Under the pieces are notes generated by a model, which worked only from the letters and a program-made list of their open reading frames with translations, did no database searches and had not been told where the DNA came from. The position numbers and the translations under genes were made by a program. This document shows, piece after piece, positions 10,616 through 19,500 of a stretch of DNA of 64,000 bases. Position 1 is the first letter of the stretch, and every line of letters starts with the position of its first letter. The stretch is from Pseudomonas sp. CHM02 (lineage in GTDB: Bacteria; Pseudomonadota; Gammaproteobacteria; Pseudomonadales; Pseudomonadaceae), in the NCBI RefSeq assembly GCF_000612585.1, contig NZ_JFCA01000006.1:1-64000 (forward strand), in the 5' to 3' direction.

Positions 10616-11878
10616 GTGAGTCAATTCGCCTGCAATTCCTCCTCGCGTATCGGTTTTATCGGCCTCGGCAGCCTGGCGTTCACCTTGCCCCTCATCGCTC
10701 AGGCCGAAGGCTTCGTCGACGATGCCAAGGCCACGCTCAACCTGCGCAACGCCTACTTCAACCGCAACTTCACCCACCCGACCTACCCCCAGGGCAAGGC
10801 CGAAGAGTGGACGCAGAACTTCATTCTCGATGCCAAATCGGGCTTCACCCAGGGCACCGTGGGTTTCGGCCTTGATGTGCTGGGCCTGTACGCCCAGAAG
10901 CTCGATGGCGGCAAAGGTACTGGCGGCACGCAGTTGCTGCCGATCCATGACGATGGCCGCCCCGCCGACAACTTCGGCCGCCTGGGCTTGGCACTGAAAA
11001 CCCGGCTGTCGAAGACCGAGCTCAAAGTCGGCGAGTGGATGCCGGTGCTGCCGATCCTGCGCTCCGACGATGGCCGCTCGTTGCCCCAGACCTTCCGTGG
11101 CGGCCAGGTCACCTCCAGCGAAATCGCCGGGCTGACGCTCTATGGCGGCCAGTTCCGCGGTAACAGCCCGCGCAACGACGCGAGCATGGAAGACATGTTC
11201 ATGAACGGCAAAACCGCGTTCACCTCCGACCGTTTCAACTTCGGCGGCGGCGAATACACCTTCAACGACAAACGCACCCAGGTCGGTGTGTGGTACGCCG
11301 AACTCACCGATATCTACCAGCAACAGTATTTCAACCTGACCCACAGCCAACCCGTGGGCGACTGGACCCTGGGCGCCAACCTCGGTTTTTTCAACGGCAA
11401 GGAAGACGGCAGTGCGCGTGCCGGCGACCTGGACAACAAGACCGCCTTCGCCCTGCTCTCGGCCAAGTACAACGGCAACACCTTCTACGTGGGCCTGCAG
11501 AAACTCACCGGCGACAGCCTGTGGATGCGGGTCAACGGCACCAGCGGCGGCACCCTGGCCAACGACAGTTACAATGCCAGCTACGATAACGCCAAGGAAA
11601 AATCCTGGCAGCTGCGCCATGACTTCAACTTCGTGGTGCTCGGCATTCCGGGGCTGACCATGATGAACCGCTACATCAGCGGCAGTAATGTGCACACCGG
11701 GGCGATCACCGATGGCAAGGAATGGGGCCGCGAATCGGAACTGGCCTACACGGTGCAAAGCGGTGCGCTGAAGGATCTGAATGTGCGCTGGCGCAATTCG
11801 AGCTTGCGTCGGGATTTCAGCAACAATGGGTTCGATGAGAATCGGCTCTTTATCAGCTACCCGATTTCGTTGCTATAA
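10616..11878 (+). CDS. OprD-family outer-membrane porin
   Basis: A 420-residue OprD-type porin starting at GTG (ribosome site AACGGAGC). A signal peptide of about 29 residues ends IAQA, then the typical OprD opening FVDDAKATLNLRNAYFNR, a series of alternating beta strands, and an aromatic-rich C-terminus ending ISYPISLL. The OprD family splits into basic-amino-acid and carboxylate porins. The neighbouring uronate dehydrogenase and lactonase suggest hexuronate or aldarate uptake (OpdK-like branch), but this is from context. It has its own predicted promoter and operator. Confidence 0.88.
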   Translation: MSQFACNSSSRIGFIGLGSLAFTLPLIAQAEGFVDDAKATLNLRNAYFNRNFTHPTYPQGKAEEWTQNFILDAKSGFTQGTVGFGLDVLGLYAQKLDGGKGTGGTQLLPIHDDGRPADNFGRLGLALKTRLSKTELKVGEWMPVLPILRSDDGRSLPQTFRGGQVTSSEIAGLTLYGGQFRGNSPRNDASMEDMFMNGKTAFTSDRFNFGGGEYTFNDKRTQVGVWYAELTDIYQQQYFNLTHSQPVGDWTLGANLGFFNGKEDGSARAGDLDNKTAFALLSAKYNGNTFYVGLQKLTGDSLWMRVNGTSGGTLANDSYNASYDNAKEKSWQLRHDFNFVVLGIPGLTMMNRYISGSNVHTGAITDGKEWGRESELAYTVQSGALKDLNVRWRNSSLRRDFSNNGFDENRLFISYPISLL

Positions 11879-11885
11879 ACCCACC

Positions 11886-11905
11886 CGCGCCTATGGGCAG
11901 GCGCG
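11886..11905 (+). terminator. Hairpin between the porin gene and udh
   Basis: CGCGCCT-ATGGGC-AGGCGCG forms a perfect 7-bp GC stem with a 6-base loop, 8 bases after the porin stop. There is no following U-tract, so it may only attenuate transcription or stabilise the upstream mRNA. Confidence 0.4.
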
Positions 11906-11946
11906 TGTTGACAAGGCAGGGAAGCAATAACGATACTTCCCACATA

Positions 11947-11960
11947 GTCATACGACAACC
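11947..11960. promoter_or_regulatory. Candidate operator upstream of udh
   Basis: GTCATACGACAACC: the core GTCATACGAC is 8/10 self-complementary and shares TACGACAA with the site upstream of the porin gene, which suggests one regulator for both transcription units. Confidence 0.35.
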
Positions 11961-11981
11961 TACAACAACAATGGAACCCTC

Positions 11982-12806
11982 ATGACCACCACCACTACCC
12001 CACCTGTTCCATTCAACCGCCTGCTGCTCACCGGTGCCGCCGGTGGCCTGGGCAAGGTGCTGCGCGAACGCCTGCGCCCTTATGCCCAAGTGCTGCGCCT
12101 GTCCGACATCGCCAACATGGCCCCCGCCGCCGATGCGTCCGAAGAAGTGCAAACCTGCGACCTCGCCGACAAACAAGCCGTGCACCATCTGGTAGAAGGC
12201 GTCGATGCAATCCTGCATTTTGGCGGCGTATCGGTGGAGCGCTCTTTTGAAGAAGTCCTCGGCGCCAACATCTGCGGCATCTTCCATATCTACGAAGCGG
12301 CCCGTCGTCATGGCGTGAAGCGCGTGATCTTCGCCAGTTCCAACCACGTGATCGGCTTCCACAAGCAAGGCGAGATCCTCGACGCCCACTCGCCACGCCG
12401 CCCGGACAGCTATTATGGTTTGTCCAAGTCCTACGGCGAAGACATGGCCAGTTTCTACTTCGATCGCTACGGCATCGAGACCGTGAGCATCCGCATCGGC
12501 TCTTCGTTCCCGCAACCGCAGAACCGTCGCATGATGCATACCTGGCTGAGCTTCGATGACCTCACACAACTGCTGGAGCGCGCGCTGTACACCCCCAACG
12601 TCGGCCACACCGTGGTCTACGGCATGTCGGCCAACCTCGACACCTGGTGGGACAACCGCTACGCCGCTCACCTGGGCTTTGCCCCCAAGGACAACTCCGA
12701 AGTGTTCCGCGCCCAGGTCGAAACCCAGCCCCCGGTGGCCGACAATGACCCGGCCAAGGTCTACCAGGGCGGTGCGTTCTGCGCGGCCGGGCCGTTCGGT
12801 GACTGA
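11982..12806 (+). CDS. udh: Uronate dehydrogenase
   Basis: A 274-residue extended short-chain dehydrogenase closely resembling Pseudomonas Udh, which oxidises D-galacturonate and D-glucuronate with NAD+ to the aldarolactones. Visible features are the Rossmann motif TGAAGGLGK (residues 18-26), the substrate-site serine run FASSNHVIGFH and the catalytic YGLSK. The ending GGAFCAAGPFGD is typical of this enzyme. It is followed after three bases by a lactonase gene, which would open the lactone product. A candidate operator lies about 25 bases upstream of the start. Confidence 0.9.
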   Translation: MTTTTTPPVPFNRLLLTGAAGGLGKVLRERLRPYAQVLRLSDIANMAPAADASEEVQTCDLADKQAVHHLVEGVDAILHFGGVSVERSFEEVLGANICGIFHIYEAARRHGVKRVIFASSNHVIGFHKQGEILDAHSPRRPDSYYGLSKSYGEDMASFYFDRYGIETVSIRIGSSFPQPQNRRMMHTWLSFDDLTQLLERALYTPNVGHTVVYGMSANLDTWWDNRYAAHLGFAPKDNSEVFRAQVETQPPVADNDPAKVYQGGAFCAAGPFGD

Positions 12807-12809
12807 TCG

Positions 12810-13685
12810 ATGAGTGCCGAACTGATTGTCGACGCGCGCAATGCCGTGGGCGAATGCCCGGTGTGGGTGCCCGAGGAAAACGCCCTGTATTGGGTGGACA
12901 TCCCCAATGGCGGGCTGCAACGCTGGAGCGCCGCCACCGGCCATATCGCTGCCTGGAAAGCCCCGCAGATGCTCGCCTGCATTGCCCGCACCACGGCGGG
13001 CAACTGGGTCGCGGGGATGGAAAGCGGTTTTTTCCAGCTCACCCCGCACAACGATGGCTGCCTCGACACCACGCCTTTGGCGAGTGTCGAGCACCCACGT
13101 GCGGACATGCGCCTGAATGACGGCCGCTGTGATCGCCAGGGCCGTTTCTGGGCCGGCAGCATGGTGTTGAACATGGGCCTGAACGCGGCCGAGGGCATTC
13201 TCTACCGCTACGCGTCCGGCGCGGCGCCCCATGCGCAACTGGACGGGTTCATCACCCTCAATGGCCTCGCCTTCAGCCCGGATGGCCGCACGATGTATGC
13301 CTCCGATTCCCACCCGCTGGTGCAGCAGATCTGGGCCTTCGACTACGACATCGACACCGGCACACCGTCCAATCGCCGTGTGTTCGTGGACATGCACCAG
13401 CACCTCGGCCGCCCCGACGGCGCCGCGGTCGATGCCGATGGCTGCTACTGGATCTGCGCCAACGACGCCGGGCGGATCCACCGTTTCACCCCCGACGGCC
13501 ACCTGGATCGCTCCTTGGTGGTGCCGGTGAAGAAGCCCACCATGTGCGCCTTTGGCGGCAGTCGCCTGGATACACTGTTCGTCACTTCGATCCGTGATGA
13601 TCAGCGTGAGCAGTCCCTCTCCGGCGGCGTGTTTGCCCTCAATCCCGGCGTCCAGGGGTTGGCCGAACCCTCCTTCGCGCTCTAG
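12810..13685 (+). CDS. SMP-30/gluconolactonase-family lactonase
   Basis: A 291-residue six-bladed beta-propeller lactonase. Calcium-site and family motifs are ECPVWVPEENALYWVDI near the N-terminus, NDGRCDRQGRFWAGSM, LNGLAFSPDGRTMYASDS and PDGAAVDADGCYW. The position directly after udh makes it the likely hydrolase for galactaro- or glucaro-lactone formed by Udh. It lacks a signal peptide, so it is cytoplasmic. The next gene begins 10 bases after the stop. Confidence 0.88.
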   Translation: MSAELIVDARNAVGECPVWVPEENALYWVDIPNGGLQRWSAATGHIAAWKAPQMLACIARTTAGNWVAGMESGFFQLTPHNDGCLDTTPLASVEHPRADMRLNDGRCDRQGRFWAGSMVLNMGLNAAEGILYRYASGAAPHAQLDGFITLNGLAFSPDGRTMYASDSHPLVQQIWAFDYDIDTGTPSNRRVFVDMHQHLGRPDGAAVDADGCYWICANDAGRIHRFTPDGHLDRSLVVPVKKPTMCAFGGSRLDTLFVTSIRDDQREQSLSGGVFALNPGVQGLAEPSFAL

Positions 13686-13695
13686 GTGCCTGACG

Positions 13696-14556
13696 ATGCT
13701 GATCGAACTGGAAGACCACCTCACCCACCTCACCCTGGCGCCGGCCGTGGGTGGCAGCATCGTCAACTGGCGCGTGCTCGCGACCGGCGAGCCGTTGTTG
13801 CGGCACAGCGATGAGCACGCAGTGAACACCGGCCTGCCGGGCAAGCTGGGGTGCTATCCGCTGGCACCCTGGTCCAACCGGATTGCCGAAGGCGGTTTCG
13901 ACAACCCCGGCGGTTGGCTGGCCCTGACGCCCAACAGCGCGCTGGATCCGCTGCCGATTCATGGTTCGGCCTGGCAGCAGGCGTGGCAGGTGGTCAGTCG
14001 ATCAACGGATGAAGTGGTGCTGGAAGTGCGATGCGACACGCCGTTCGCCTATCGCGCCGAGCAGCGGTTTCGCTTGAACAACGGGGAGCTGAGCATTGCG
14101 CTGCAGGTCACCCATCTGGCTGAGCAGCCTGCGTGGCATGGCTTGGGATTGCATCCTTACTTGCCACGCAGGCCGGGTACGCGGCTGCAGGCTACGGCGT
14201 CCCAGGTATGGATGAGTGACGCCTCCAAGTTGCCCACGGGGTTGGCACCGGTGCCGCAGGCCTGGGACTTCCGGGCATTGAAGGCCCTGCCCGAAGGCCT
14301 GGTGGACAACGGCTTTTGCCAGTGGGACGGGCACTGCCGGATCGAGCAACCGGAGCTGGGCTATGCGTTGGAATGCCGGGCGAACGGCGCCGATTACTTC
14401 CTGCTGTACTGCCCGCCGGGGTTGGGGTTCTTTTGCATCGAGCCGGTGAGCCACCCGGTGAATGCCCATCACCTGCCGGGCAGGCCGGGCTTGAAACTGC
14501 TGGAACAGGGCCAGTCAACCCAACTGGATTTCGCTCTGAAATACAGCCCCTTGTAG
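13696..14556 (+). CDS. Aldose 1-epimerase family protein
   Basis: A 286-residue galactose-mutarotase-like protein. The start is the ATG at 13696, just after the lactonase stop. Family signatures include GCYPLAPWSNRIAEGGF, IHGSAWQQAWQV (catalytic-site His) and WHGLGLHPYLPR, with the closing glutamate region SHPVNAHHLPG. It probably interconverts the anomers of hexuronic acids entering the udh pathway, since Udh acts on the beta-pyranose form. It is the last gene of the udh-lactonase-epimerase unit and converges on the efflux pair through a partial REP. Confidence 0.85.
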   Translation: MLIELEDHLTHLTLAPAVGGSIVNWRVLATGEPLLRHSDEHAVNTGLPGKLGCYPLAPWSNRIAEGGFDNPGGWLALTPNSALDPLPIHGSAWQQAWQVVSRSTDEVVLEVRCDTPFAYRAEQRFRLNNGELSIALQVTHLAEQPAWHGLGLHPYLPRRPGTRLQATASQVWMSDASKLPTGLAPVPQAWDFRALKALPEGLVDNGFCQWDGHCRIEQPELGYALECRANGADYFLLYCPPGLGFFCIEPVSHPVNAHHLPGRPGLKLLEQGQSTQLDFALKYSPL

Positions 14557-14562
14557 GCGCCC

Positions 14563-14622
14563 GGCTTGCCGGCGATAGCGCCCGAATGTCGGGGGGTGAT
14601 TCGAGGTCCCCATCGCCGGCAA
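14563..14622. repeat. Short REP pair
   Basis: GGCTTGCCGGCGATAG near 14563 and CATCGCCGGCAAG at 14610-14622 form complementary arms. It lies between convergent stops of the epimerase and the efflux adaptor genes, so it could act as a bidirectional 3' hairpin. Confidence 0.65.
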
Positions 14623-14631
14623 GATAGTGTG

Positions 14632-15783
14632 TCAGGGCGGGCTGTTTTTCAGACGGCCTGCGGTGTCGATACTGACGACCACCGACAACCCGGGGCGCAA
14701 CCGCTCGCTCTCGGCCTGATCCGGATCAACCGTAATTCTCACCGGCACGCGCTGGGCGATCTTCACGAAGTTGCCGGTGGCATTGTCCGCCTGCAACAGG
14801 CTGAACTCCGAGCCGGTGGCCGGGGAAATATGCTGCACCGTGCCATGGAATTTACGATGGTTCAGGGCATCGACCGTGAAGGTCACCGGCTGGCCGACCT
14901 GCACATTGTCCATCTGGGTTTCTTTCATATTGGCGATTACCCACAGTTGCTTCGGCACCAGCGCCATCAACTGCGCACCGGAGTTGACGTAGGCTCCCAG
15001 GCGCACGCCAATCTGCCCCAGTTGCCCATCGCGTGGCGCGGTGATGCGGGTGTTGGACAGGTCGATGCGCGCCAGCTCCACTGCCGCCTCGGCACTCGCC
15101 ACGGCCGCTTCCAGGGAGCCGCGATTGACGATCACCGTCTGCAGGTCCTGGCGCGCGATTTCCAGGCTGGCCTGGGCCTGGGCCACGGCCGCGATGGTCT
15201 GCGCGTTGGCGGCGCGGGTCACGTCCAGCTCACGCTTGGACACCGAACCGTCACTGATCAGCTCTTCATTGCGACGCAAGTCGGCCGTGCTCTTGCGCGC
15301 CTGCGCCTGGCTGTCCGCCAGTGCCGCCTGGCGCAGCTGGATGGTGGCTTCGGCGCTGTTGCGCTGCTGCACCACATTGGCCAGCGACGCCTTCTGCACC
15401 GCCAATTGCGCCAGCGCCTGGTCGAGGCGTTGCTTGTAGATGCGGTCGTCGAGGCGCACCAGCAGGTCACCGGCCTTCACGTACTGGAAATCCTGTACCG
15501 GCACTTCGAACACATAACCGCTGAGTTGCGGGCCGATAATCGTCACCTGCCCTCGCACCAGGGCGTTCTCGGTGGTTTCCACCGCACTGCTGAAGGGCGG
15601 CAACTGCCAGGCATACAACACGATCAGCACCCCGACGATGGCGATCGCGGCAAAGCCCAGGGACGAGATGATGCGCACCCGCAACGAGCGTGGCTCGGTG
15701 ACCGTGGCGCCGGGCGGCGTGGTGCCCTCCGGCGTGGAGGCGATGGCGTTGGTGGTCGTGGTGGTAGAAGTCGGTTCGGTCAT
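14632..15783 (-). CDS. HlyD/EmrA-family membrane-fusion protein
   Basis: A 383-residue periplasmic adaptor of an EmrAB-type efflux pump. A Thr/Pro-rich cytoplasmic start is followed by one membrane helix (about residues 41-61), a lipoyl half-motif (QLSGYVFEVPVQDFQYVKAGDLLVRLD in two parts), a long alpha-helical hairpin rich in Ala/Gln and the beta-barrel region (MALVPKQLWVIANMKE). The start ATG at 15783 overlaps the stop of the upstream transporter gene as ATGA, which settles the start over an ATG 60 bases further upstream. Substrate unknown; EmrA relatives export hydrophobic drugs and uncouplers. Confidence 0.88.
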   Translation of the reverse strand: MTEPTSTTTTTNAIASTPEGTTPPGATVTEPRSLRVRIISSLGFAAIAIVGVLIVLYAWQLPPFSSAVETTENALVRGQVTIIGPQLSGYVFEVPVQDFQYVKAGDLLVRLDDRIYKQRLDQALAQLAVQKASLANVVQQRNSAEATIQLRQAALADSQAQARKSTADLRRNEELISDGSVSKRELDVTRAANAQTIAAVAQAQASLEIARQDLQTVIVNRGSLEAAVASAEAAVELARIDLSNTRITAPRDGQLGQIGVRLGAYVNSGAQLMALVPKQLWVIANMKETQMDNVQVGQPVTFTVDALNHRKFHGTVQHISPATGSEFSLLQADNATGNFVKIAQRVPVRITVDPDQAESERLRPGLSVVVSIDTAGRLKNSPP

Positions 15784-17426
15784 GAAGAAGCGCCGCTGGG
15801 TTGAACGGAAGGGGCTGCTGCCTTGGTGGTGCTCATCAGCCACAGACTGCGGATAAAGATCCAGATCATGGTGAGTATCGCGATGATCGCGATCAGCATG
15901 AACACATCGTTGTAGGCCATCACGTTTGCCTCGCGGGTTGCCGCCGTGGCCAGGCTGCGAATGCCCATCAGGTTGCGCAGTTCGGGGTCGGCGACGATGC
16001 CACCGTAGGCCGAGCCGCCGCTCTGCACCCGCGCGGCCACACGCGGGTCGAGCAGGGTCAGGTGTTCGACGATCATGCTGGAGTGATACTTTTCGCGCAC
16101 GATCTGGAACGTCCCCAGCAGTGCCGCGCCAATCAGGCCGCCGAGGTTCTGGCAGATGCCGAACATCACCGAAAAACTCACCAGGTTGCGCGGGTTGGTC
16201 AGCACGTTCTTGGTGCCCAGCACCATGGTCGGCCCGAGGAAGAACGTACCGCCGAAGCCTAGCAGGAACTGGCTGATGTACAGGTTCTGTGGCCGCGTGA
16301 GGTTGCTGGAAAAGCTGTCCATCACCGACCCCGTGGCCATCAGCGCCAGGGAAATCACCAGCGGCATCAGCAAATGCGCCGGGTTGATCGTCAAGGCACT
16401 GACCACCAGCCCGGCAATCGCCCCGGCCAGCATCACCACGTACAGCGTGTGCATCTGCTGGTAGCTCATGTTCAACATCTGCATGAACCCCACCGCGCCG
16501 GTGGACTGCTCGGAGAGCACCATGCGGATCAGGATCACCGCCAGTGCCAGGCGAATCATCACGCCACTGCCGAGCCAGCGGGTCATGAGCATCGGGTTGG
16601 CGCGGTTATGTTCGATGGCCAGGCCGGCCATGATCAGCACCAGGGAACAGGCCGACGCCACGCCGATCCAGGGTGCTTCCAGCCACCAGTCGATACGCCC
16701 AAGGGACAGCACGGCGCAAAGCAAAGCGACACCGCTGGCGAGGATGGCGAAGGTGAGGAAGTCGAGTTTTTCGAAGGTCTTGAAGCGGTCGCCGGGGGGA
16801 AGCTTAAGCAGGAATACGCAGCCCAGGCAGATCAGCGCCATGCCCAGTTCAAACAGATACAGTCCGCGCCATTCGGCGATTTGCAGCAGGTCTTCGGAAA
16901 ACAGGCGCGCCAGGGGTAACGCCAGCTGCGCGGTGCCCAACCCCAGCACCAGCGCCTTCAAGCGCCACTTGGCCGGGAATGCCTGGATCATGTAATACAG
17001 ACCCAATGAACTCAGCGCCGCGCCCACCATCCCGTGGGCCGCCCGCACGGCGATGGCGGAGTTGAGGTCGTTGACGAACAAATGGCCGAAGGTCACCAGC
17101 GCGTACAGCACCAGGAACACTTCGGTGAATGCGCGCAAACCAAACTGTTGGCGGAACTTCACCAGCAGCAGGTTCATGCAGACATTGGTCATCACGTAGG
17201 CGGCGGGGAGCCAGGCCATTTCCGCCGTGGTCGCGCCGAGTGCGCCTTGCAGGTATTGCAGGTTGGCGATGACCAACGCATTTCCCAAGCCCCCGGTGAT
17301 CGCGACCAGCACGCCTACCAACGCGAACAGCCAGCGCTTGTGCGTCGGGTGCAACGGTGTCGACGGCGAACCGGGCAGGCTCGGCCGCTCGTGGGGCTCC
17401 CAGGTGTGGGGGGTGTATTTGTTCAT
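15780..17426 (-). CDS. DHA2-family MFS efflux transporter (EmrB-like)
   Basis: A 548-residue major-facilitator transporter with about fourteen hydrophobic helices, typical of the DHA2 drug:H+ antiporter family. It is translationally coupled (ATGA) to the downstream adaptor gene, so the two form an EmrAB-like tripartite pump that needs an outer-membrane TolC partner encoded elsewhere. Family EmrB proteins are around 510 residues; the extra length is at the N-terminus (a hydrophilic 35-residue stretch). No regulator gene is adjacent. The 480 bases upstream are non-coding. Confidence 0.87.
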   Translation of the reverse strand: MNKYTPHTWEPHERPSLPGSPSTPLHPTHKRWLFALVGVLVAITGGLGNALVIANLQYLQGALGATTAEMAWLPAAYVMTNVCMNLLLVKFRQQFGLRAFTEVFLVLYALVTFGHLFVNDLNSAIAVRAAHGMVGAALSSLGLYYMIQAFPAKWRLKALVLGLGTAQLALPLARLFSEDLLQIAEWRGLYLFELGMALICLGCVFLLKLPPGDRFKTFEKLDFLTFAILASGVALLCAVLSLGRIDWWLEAPWIGVASACSLVLIMAGLAIEHNRANPMLMTRWLGSGVMIRLALAVILIRMVLSEQSTGAVGFMQMLNMSYQQMHTLYVVMLAGAIAGLVVSALTINPAHLLMPLVISLALMATGSVMDSFSSNLTRPQNLYISQFLLGFGGTFFLGPTMVLGTKNVLTNPRNLVSFSVMFGICQNLGGLIGAALLGTFQIVREKYHSSMIVEHLTLLDPRVAARVQSGGSAYGGIVADPELRNLMGIRSLATAATREANVMAYNDVFMLIAIIAILTMIWIFIRSLWLMSTTKAAAPSVQPSGASS

Positions 17427-17906
17427 TCAATGACCTAGATGACCCGACGAGGAACGTCGGTAGAACCATTACTCAGGGAGTAGTAAACCTGAGCGGAGTT
17501 CATCTTGCCATGTTGGGGTTGGGGGTGCAGCTATGGCCTGGGTCCCTATCCGTTACCCAGGTAGCGGCCACGCTGGGTTTTCTGCTCTTGCGCGGCTCAA
17601 TTTCTGGAAGAGCGCCAGCAGTCACCAAATGCGCGATGGCATCAACCCGGTGTGCCTGATGCACCGAGTTGCCCGCATCGCAGGCAAGCCAGCTCCCACA
17701 GAAAAGCAGGTAGGTGATTGATCTCTCAACCAAGTGCGACGGCCTCAAAACCCACTAATTACTCAGCGCCGAACTCGGTCAAAGGTGGGAGCTGGCTTGC
17801 CTGCGATAGCCTCAACCCGGTAGGCCTGATCTACCGAGATGCCCGAATCGCAGGCAAGCCGCCCCCCTACACCGGCCCCTTGCGCACTGAAGACACCCAC
17901 CCAATT
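17427..17906. other. 480-bp intergenic region rich in REP fragments
   Basis: No gene supported. It lies between the start of the MFS gene and the stop of the anion transporter gene, both transcribed leftward. The left half should hold the efflux promoter. The right half holds REP arms at about 17678-17700 and a pair at 17786-17865. Confidence 0.65.
17657..17875. repeat. Cluster of REP arms
   Basis: Three REP cores: ATCGCAGGCAAGCCAGCTCCCAC at about 17678-17699 (described here, core GCAAGCCAGCTCCCAC), GTGGGAGCTGGCTTGCCTGCGAT starting near 17786, and the opposite-facing ATCGCAGGCAAGCC near 17849. The last two form a REPIN-like pair. Confidence 0.7.
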
Positions 17907-19382
17907 TCAAACCCAGCCCAGCCAACTCCAATAAGTCGCCGCAAACACCAGCATCAACAAATAACCCACCACCGTCACCAAGACCCCCACCTTGGCAAAC
18001 TGCCGCGCCGTAAACGTCCCAGTGCCCAAACACACCATATTCTGCGGCGCATTGATCGGCAGGATAAACCCATAACTCATCACAAACCCCAACAGCATGG
18101 TCATTCCCAGGCGGCTGAACTCCCCCGGCAACGTCTGCAACACCGCAATCAGAATCGGCAGCAATGCCGAGGTCAACGCCGTGGCGCTGGCAAACCCCAG
18201 GTGAATCACGATCAAGAACGCCCCAAGAATCGCAAACACACCCAACGGCCCGACCTGATCCAACCCCGTGTGGGCCACGACCGTAGCCCCCAACCATTGC
18301 CCGGCCTGGGTCGTCAGCAGCGCCGTGCCAAGGCTGATGCCAACCCCGAACACAATCACCGTGCCCCAAGGAATTCGCGACTGCACGTCCTTCCAGGTCA
18401 TCACGCCTATACCCGGCAACAGCAGGAACACCAACCCGGCGTAGGTGGTCGAGGTGGTGTCGAAACTGTGCAAGCGCCCTTCCGTGGCCCACGCCAGCAG
18501 CAATAGCACCGAAACGGTCAACAGGCGCTTCTGCGGCCCGGTCATCGGCCCTATCTCCACCAGCGACTGCGCCACCGCCTCCTTGCCACCGGGAATGCTG
18601 TCGGTTTCCGGCGGCAGCAATTTGAGCACAAGGAACAGCAACACCGCCGACATGATCAACGCCCACGGTGCGCCAGCGACCAGCCAGTCGATCCAGGACA
18701 CACGCTGGCCGAGCATCTTGTCCATGAAGCCGACGGTGAGCAGGTTTTGCGCGGCGGCGGTCTGGATGCCGACGTTCCAGATACTGGTGCCCTGGGCCAC
18801 CACGATCATGATGCCGGCGGCGATGTTAGAACGCTTGTCCACGCCAAACGCAGCGATCACCCCCATCATGATCGGCACCACGCAGGCACTGCGCGCCGTG
18901 GCGCTGGGTACTACAAGACTGAGCAGGATGGTCACCGCAATCGCCCCCAGCAGGATGCGCCGGGTGCTGGTGCCGACGCGACTCAGGGTCACCAGGGCAA
19001 TGCGCCGGTCCAGCCCGGTGTGGGTCATGGCCGCCGCGATAAACAGTGCCCCCGCTACCAGCGCCAGCGCGGGGTTGGAAAACCCGGTGAGCGCCATGCT
19101 GATGGCCGGGCTGGTGCCGATCAGATGGGTGGGGTCTTGCAGCGACGGCGCGGTGCCAAGCAGAAAGGCCATCAGCGAGGTGATCATGATCGCGCTGGCT
19201 TCATAAGACACCGCTTCGGTGATCCACACCACCACGGCAAACGCGAGGATCGCCAGCATGCGGTGCCCGGCCACCGGCAAGTCGGCGGGCAGCGGCAGCA
19301 GCACCCCGGCCATCACCAGCACAGCGACTACCAGGCCGAGGGGCAGCTTGAAGGATGCAGCGGTTGTCGCGGGGGCGTTCAT
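17907..19382 (-). CDS. SLC13/DASS-family anion transporter
   Basis: A 491-residue inner-membrane transporter of the divalent anion:sodium symporter family (dicarboxylates, sulfate). About twelve hydrophobic segments are seen. Family stretches include ITEAVSYEASAIMITSL, ALTGFSNPALALVAGAL (first SNT-like ion site) and TSALLPILIAVLQ plus GTGTFTARQFAKVG near the end. I chose the ATG at 19382 (ribosome site ACGGAG); the open frame continues 26 codons upstream without one. It follows the sulfide genes on the same strand with a 118-base gap containing an inverted repeat, so it may be separately controlled. Sulfate, sulfite or C4-dicarboxylate are all possible substrates. Confidence 0.82.
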   Translation of the reverse strand: MNAPATTAASFKLPLGLVVAVLVMAGVLLPLPADLPVAGHRMLAILAFAVVVWITEAVSYEASAIMITSLMAFLLGTAPSLQDPTHLIGTSPAISMALTGFSNPALALVAGALFIAAAMTHTGLDRRIALVTLSRVGTSTRRILLGAIAVTILLSLVVPSATARSACVVPIMMGVIAAFGVDKRSNIAAGIMIVVAQGTSIWNVGIQTAAAQNLLTVGFMDKMLGQRVSWIDWLVAGAPWALIMSAVLLFLVLKLLPPETDSIPGGKEAVAQSLVEIGPMTGPQKRLLTVSVLLLLAWATEGRLHSFDTTSTTYAGLVFLLLPGIGVMTWKDVQSRIPWGTVIVFGVGISLGTALLTTQAGQWLGATVVAHTGLDQVGPLGVFAILGAFLIVIHLGFASATALTSALLPILIAVLQTLPGEFSRLGMTMLLGFVMSYGFILPINAPQNMVCLGTGTFTARQFAKVGVLVTVVGYLLMLVFAATYWSWLGWV

Positions 19383-19439
19383 GGCGGGCTCCGTCAGCCT
19401 TCGAATCAAGCTGTGAGCATGGCGCAAAATGCCGCAGGC

Positions 19440-19461
19440 GGTGTTGACAGGTATCAACACC
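19440..19461. promoter_or_regulatory. Inverted repeat upstream of the anion transporter
   Basis: GGTGTTGA-CAGGTA-TCAACACC: perfect 8-base arms with a 6-base spacer, 58 bases before the transporter start. Either a regulator site or a small hairpin in the leader. Confidence 0.4.
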
Positions 19462-19500
19462 CTAGGCCGACACCTGCCTCAACACGGTCCTGCCTCCGGC

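Noticed and set aside
11886..11905. Hairpin after the porin gene as a firm Rho-independent terminator
   Set aside because: No U-tract follows the stem; it is listed only with low confidence.
17427..17906. Small frames in the gap upstream of the MFS gene as regulator genes
   Set aside because: They consist largely of REP-derived codons with no helix-turn-helix or ribosome site.
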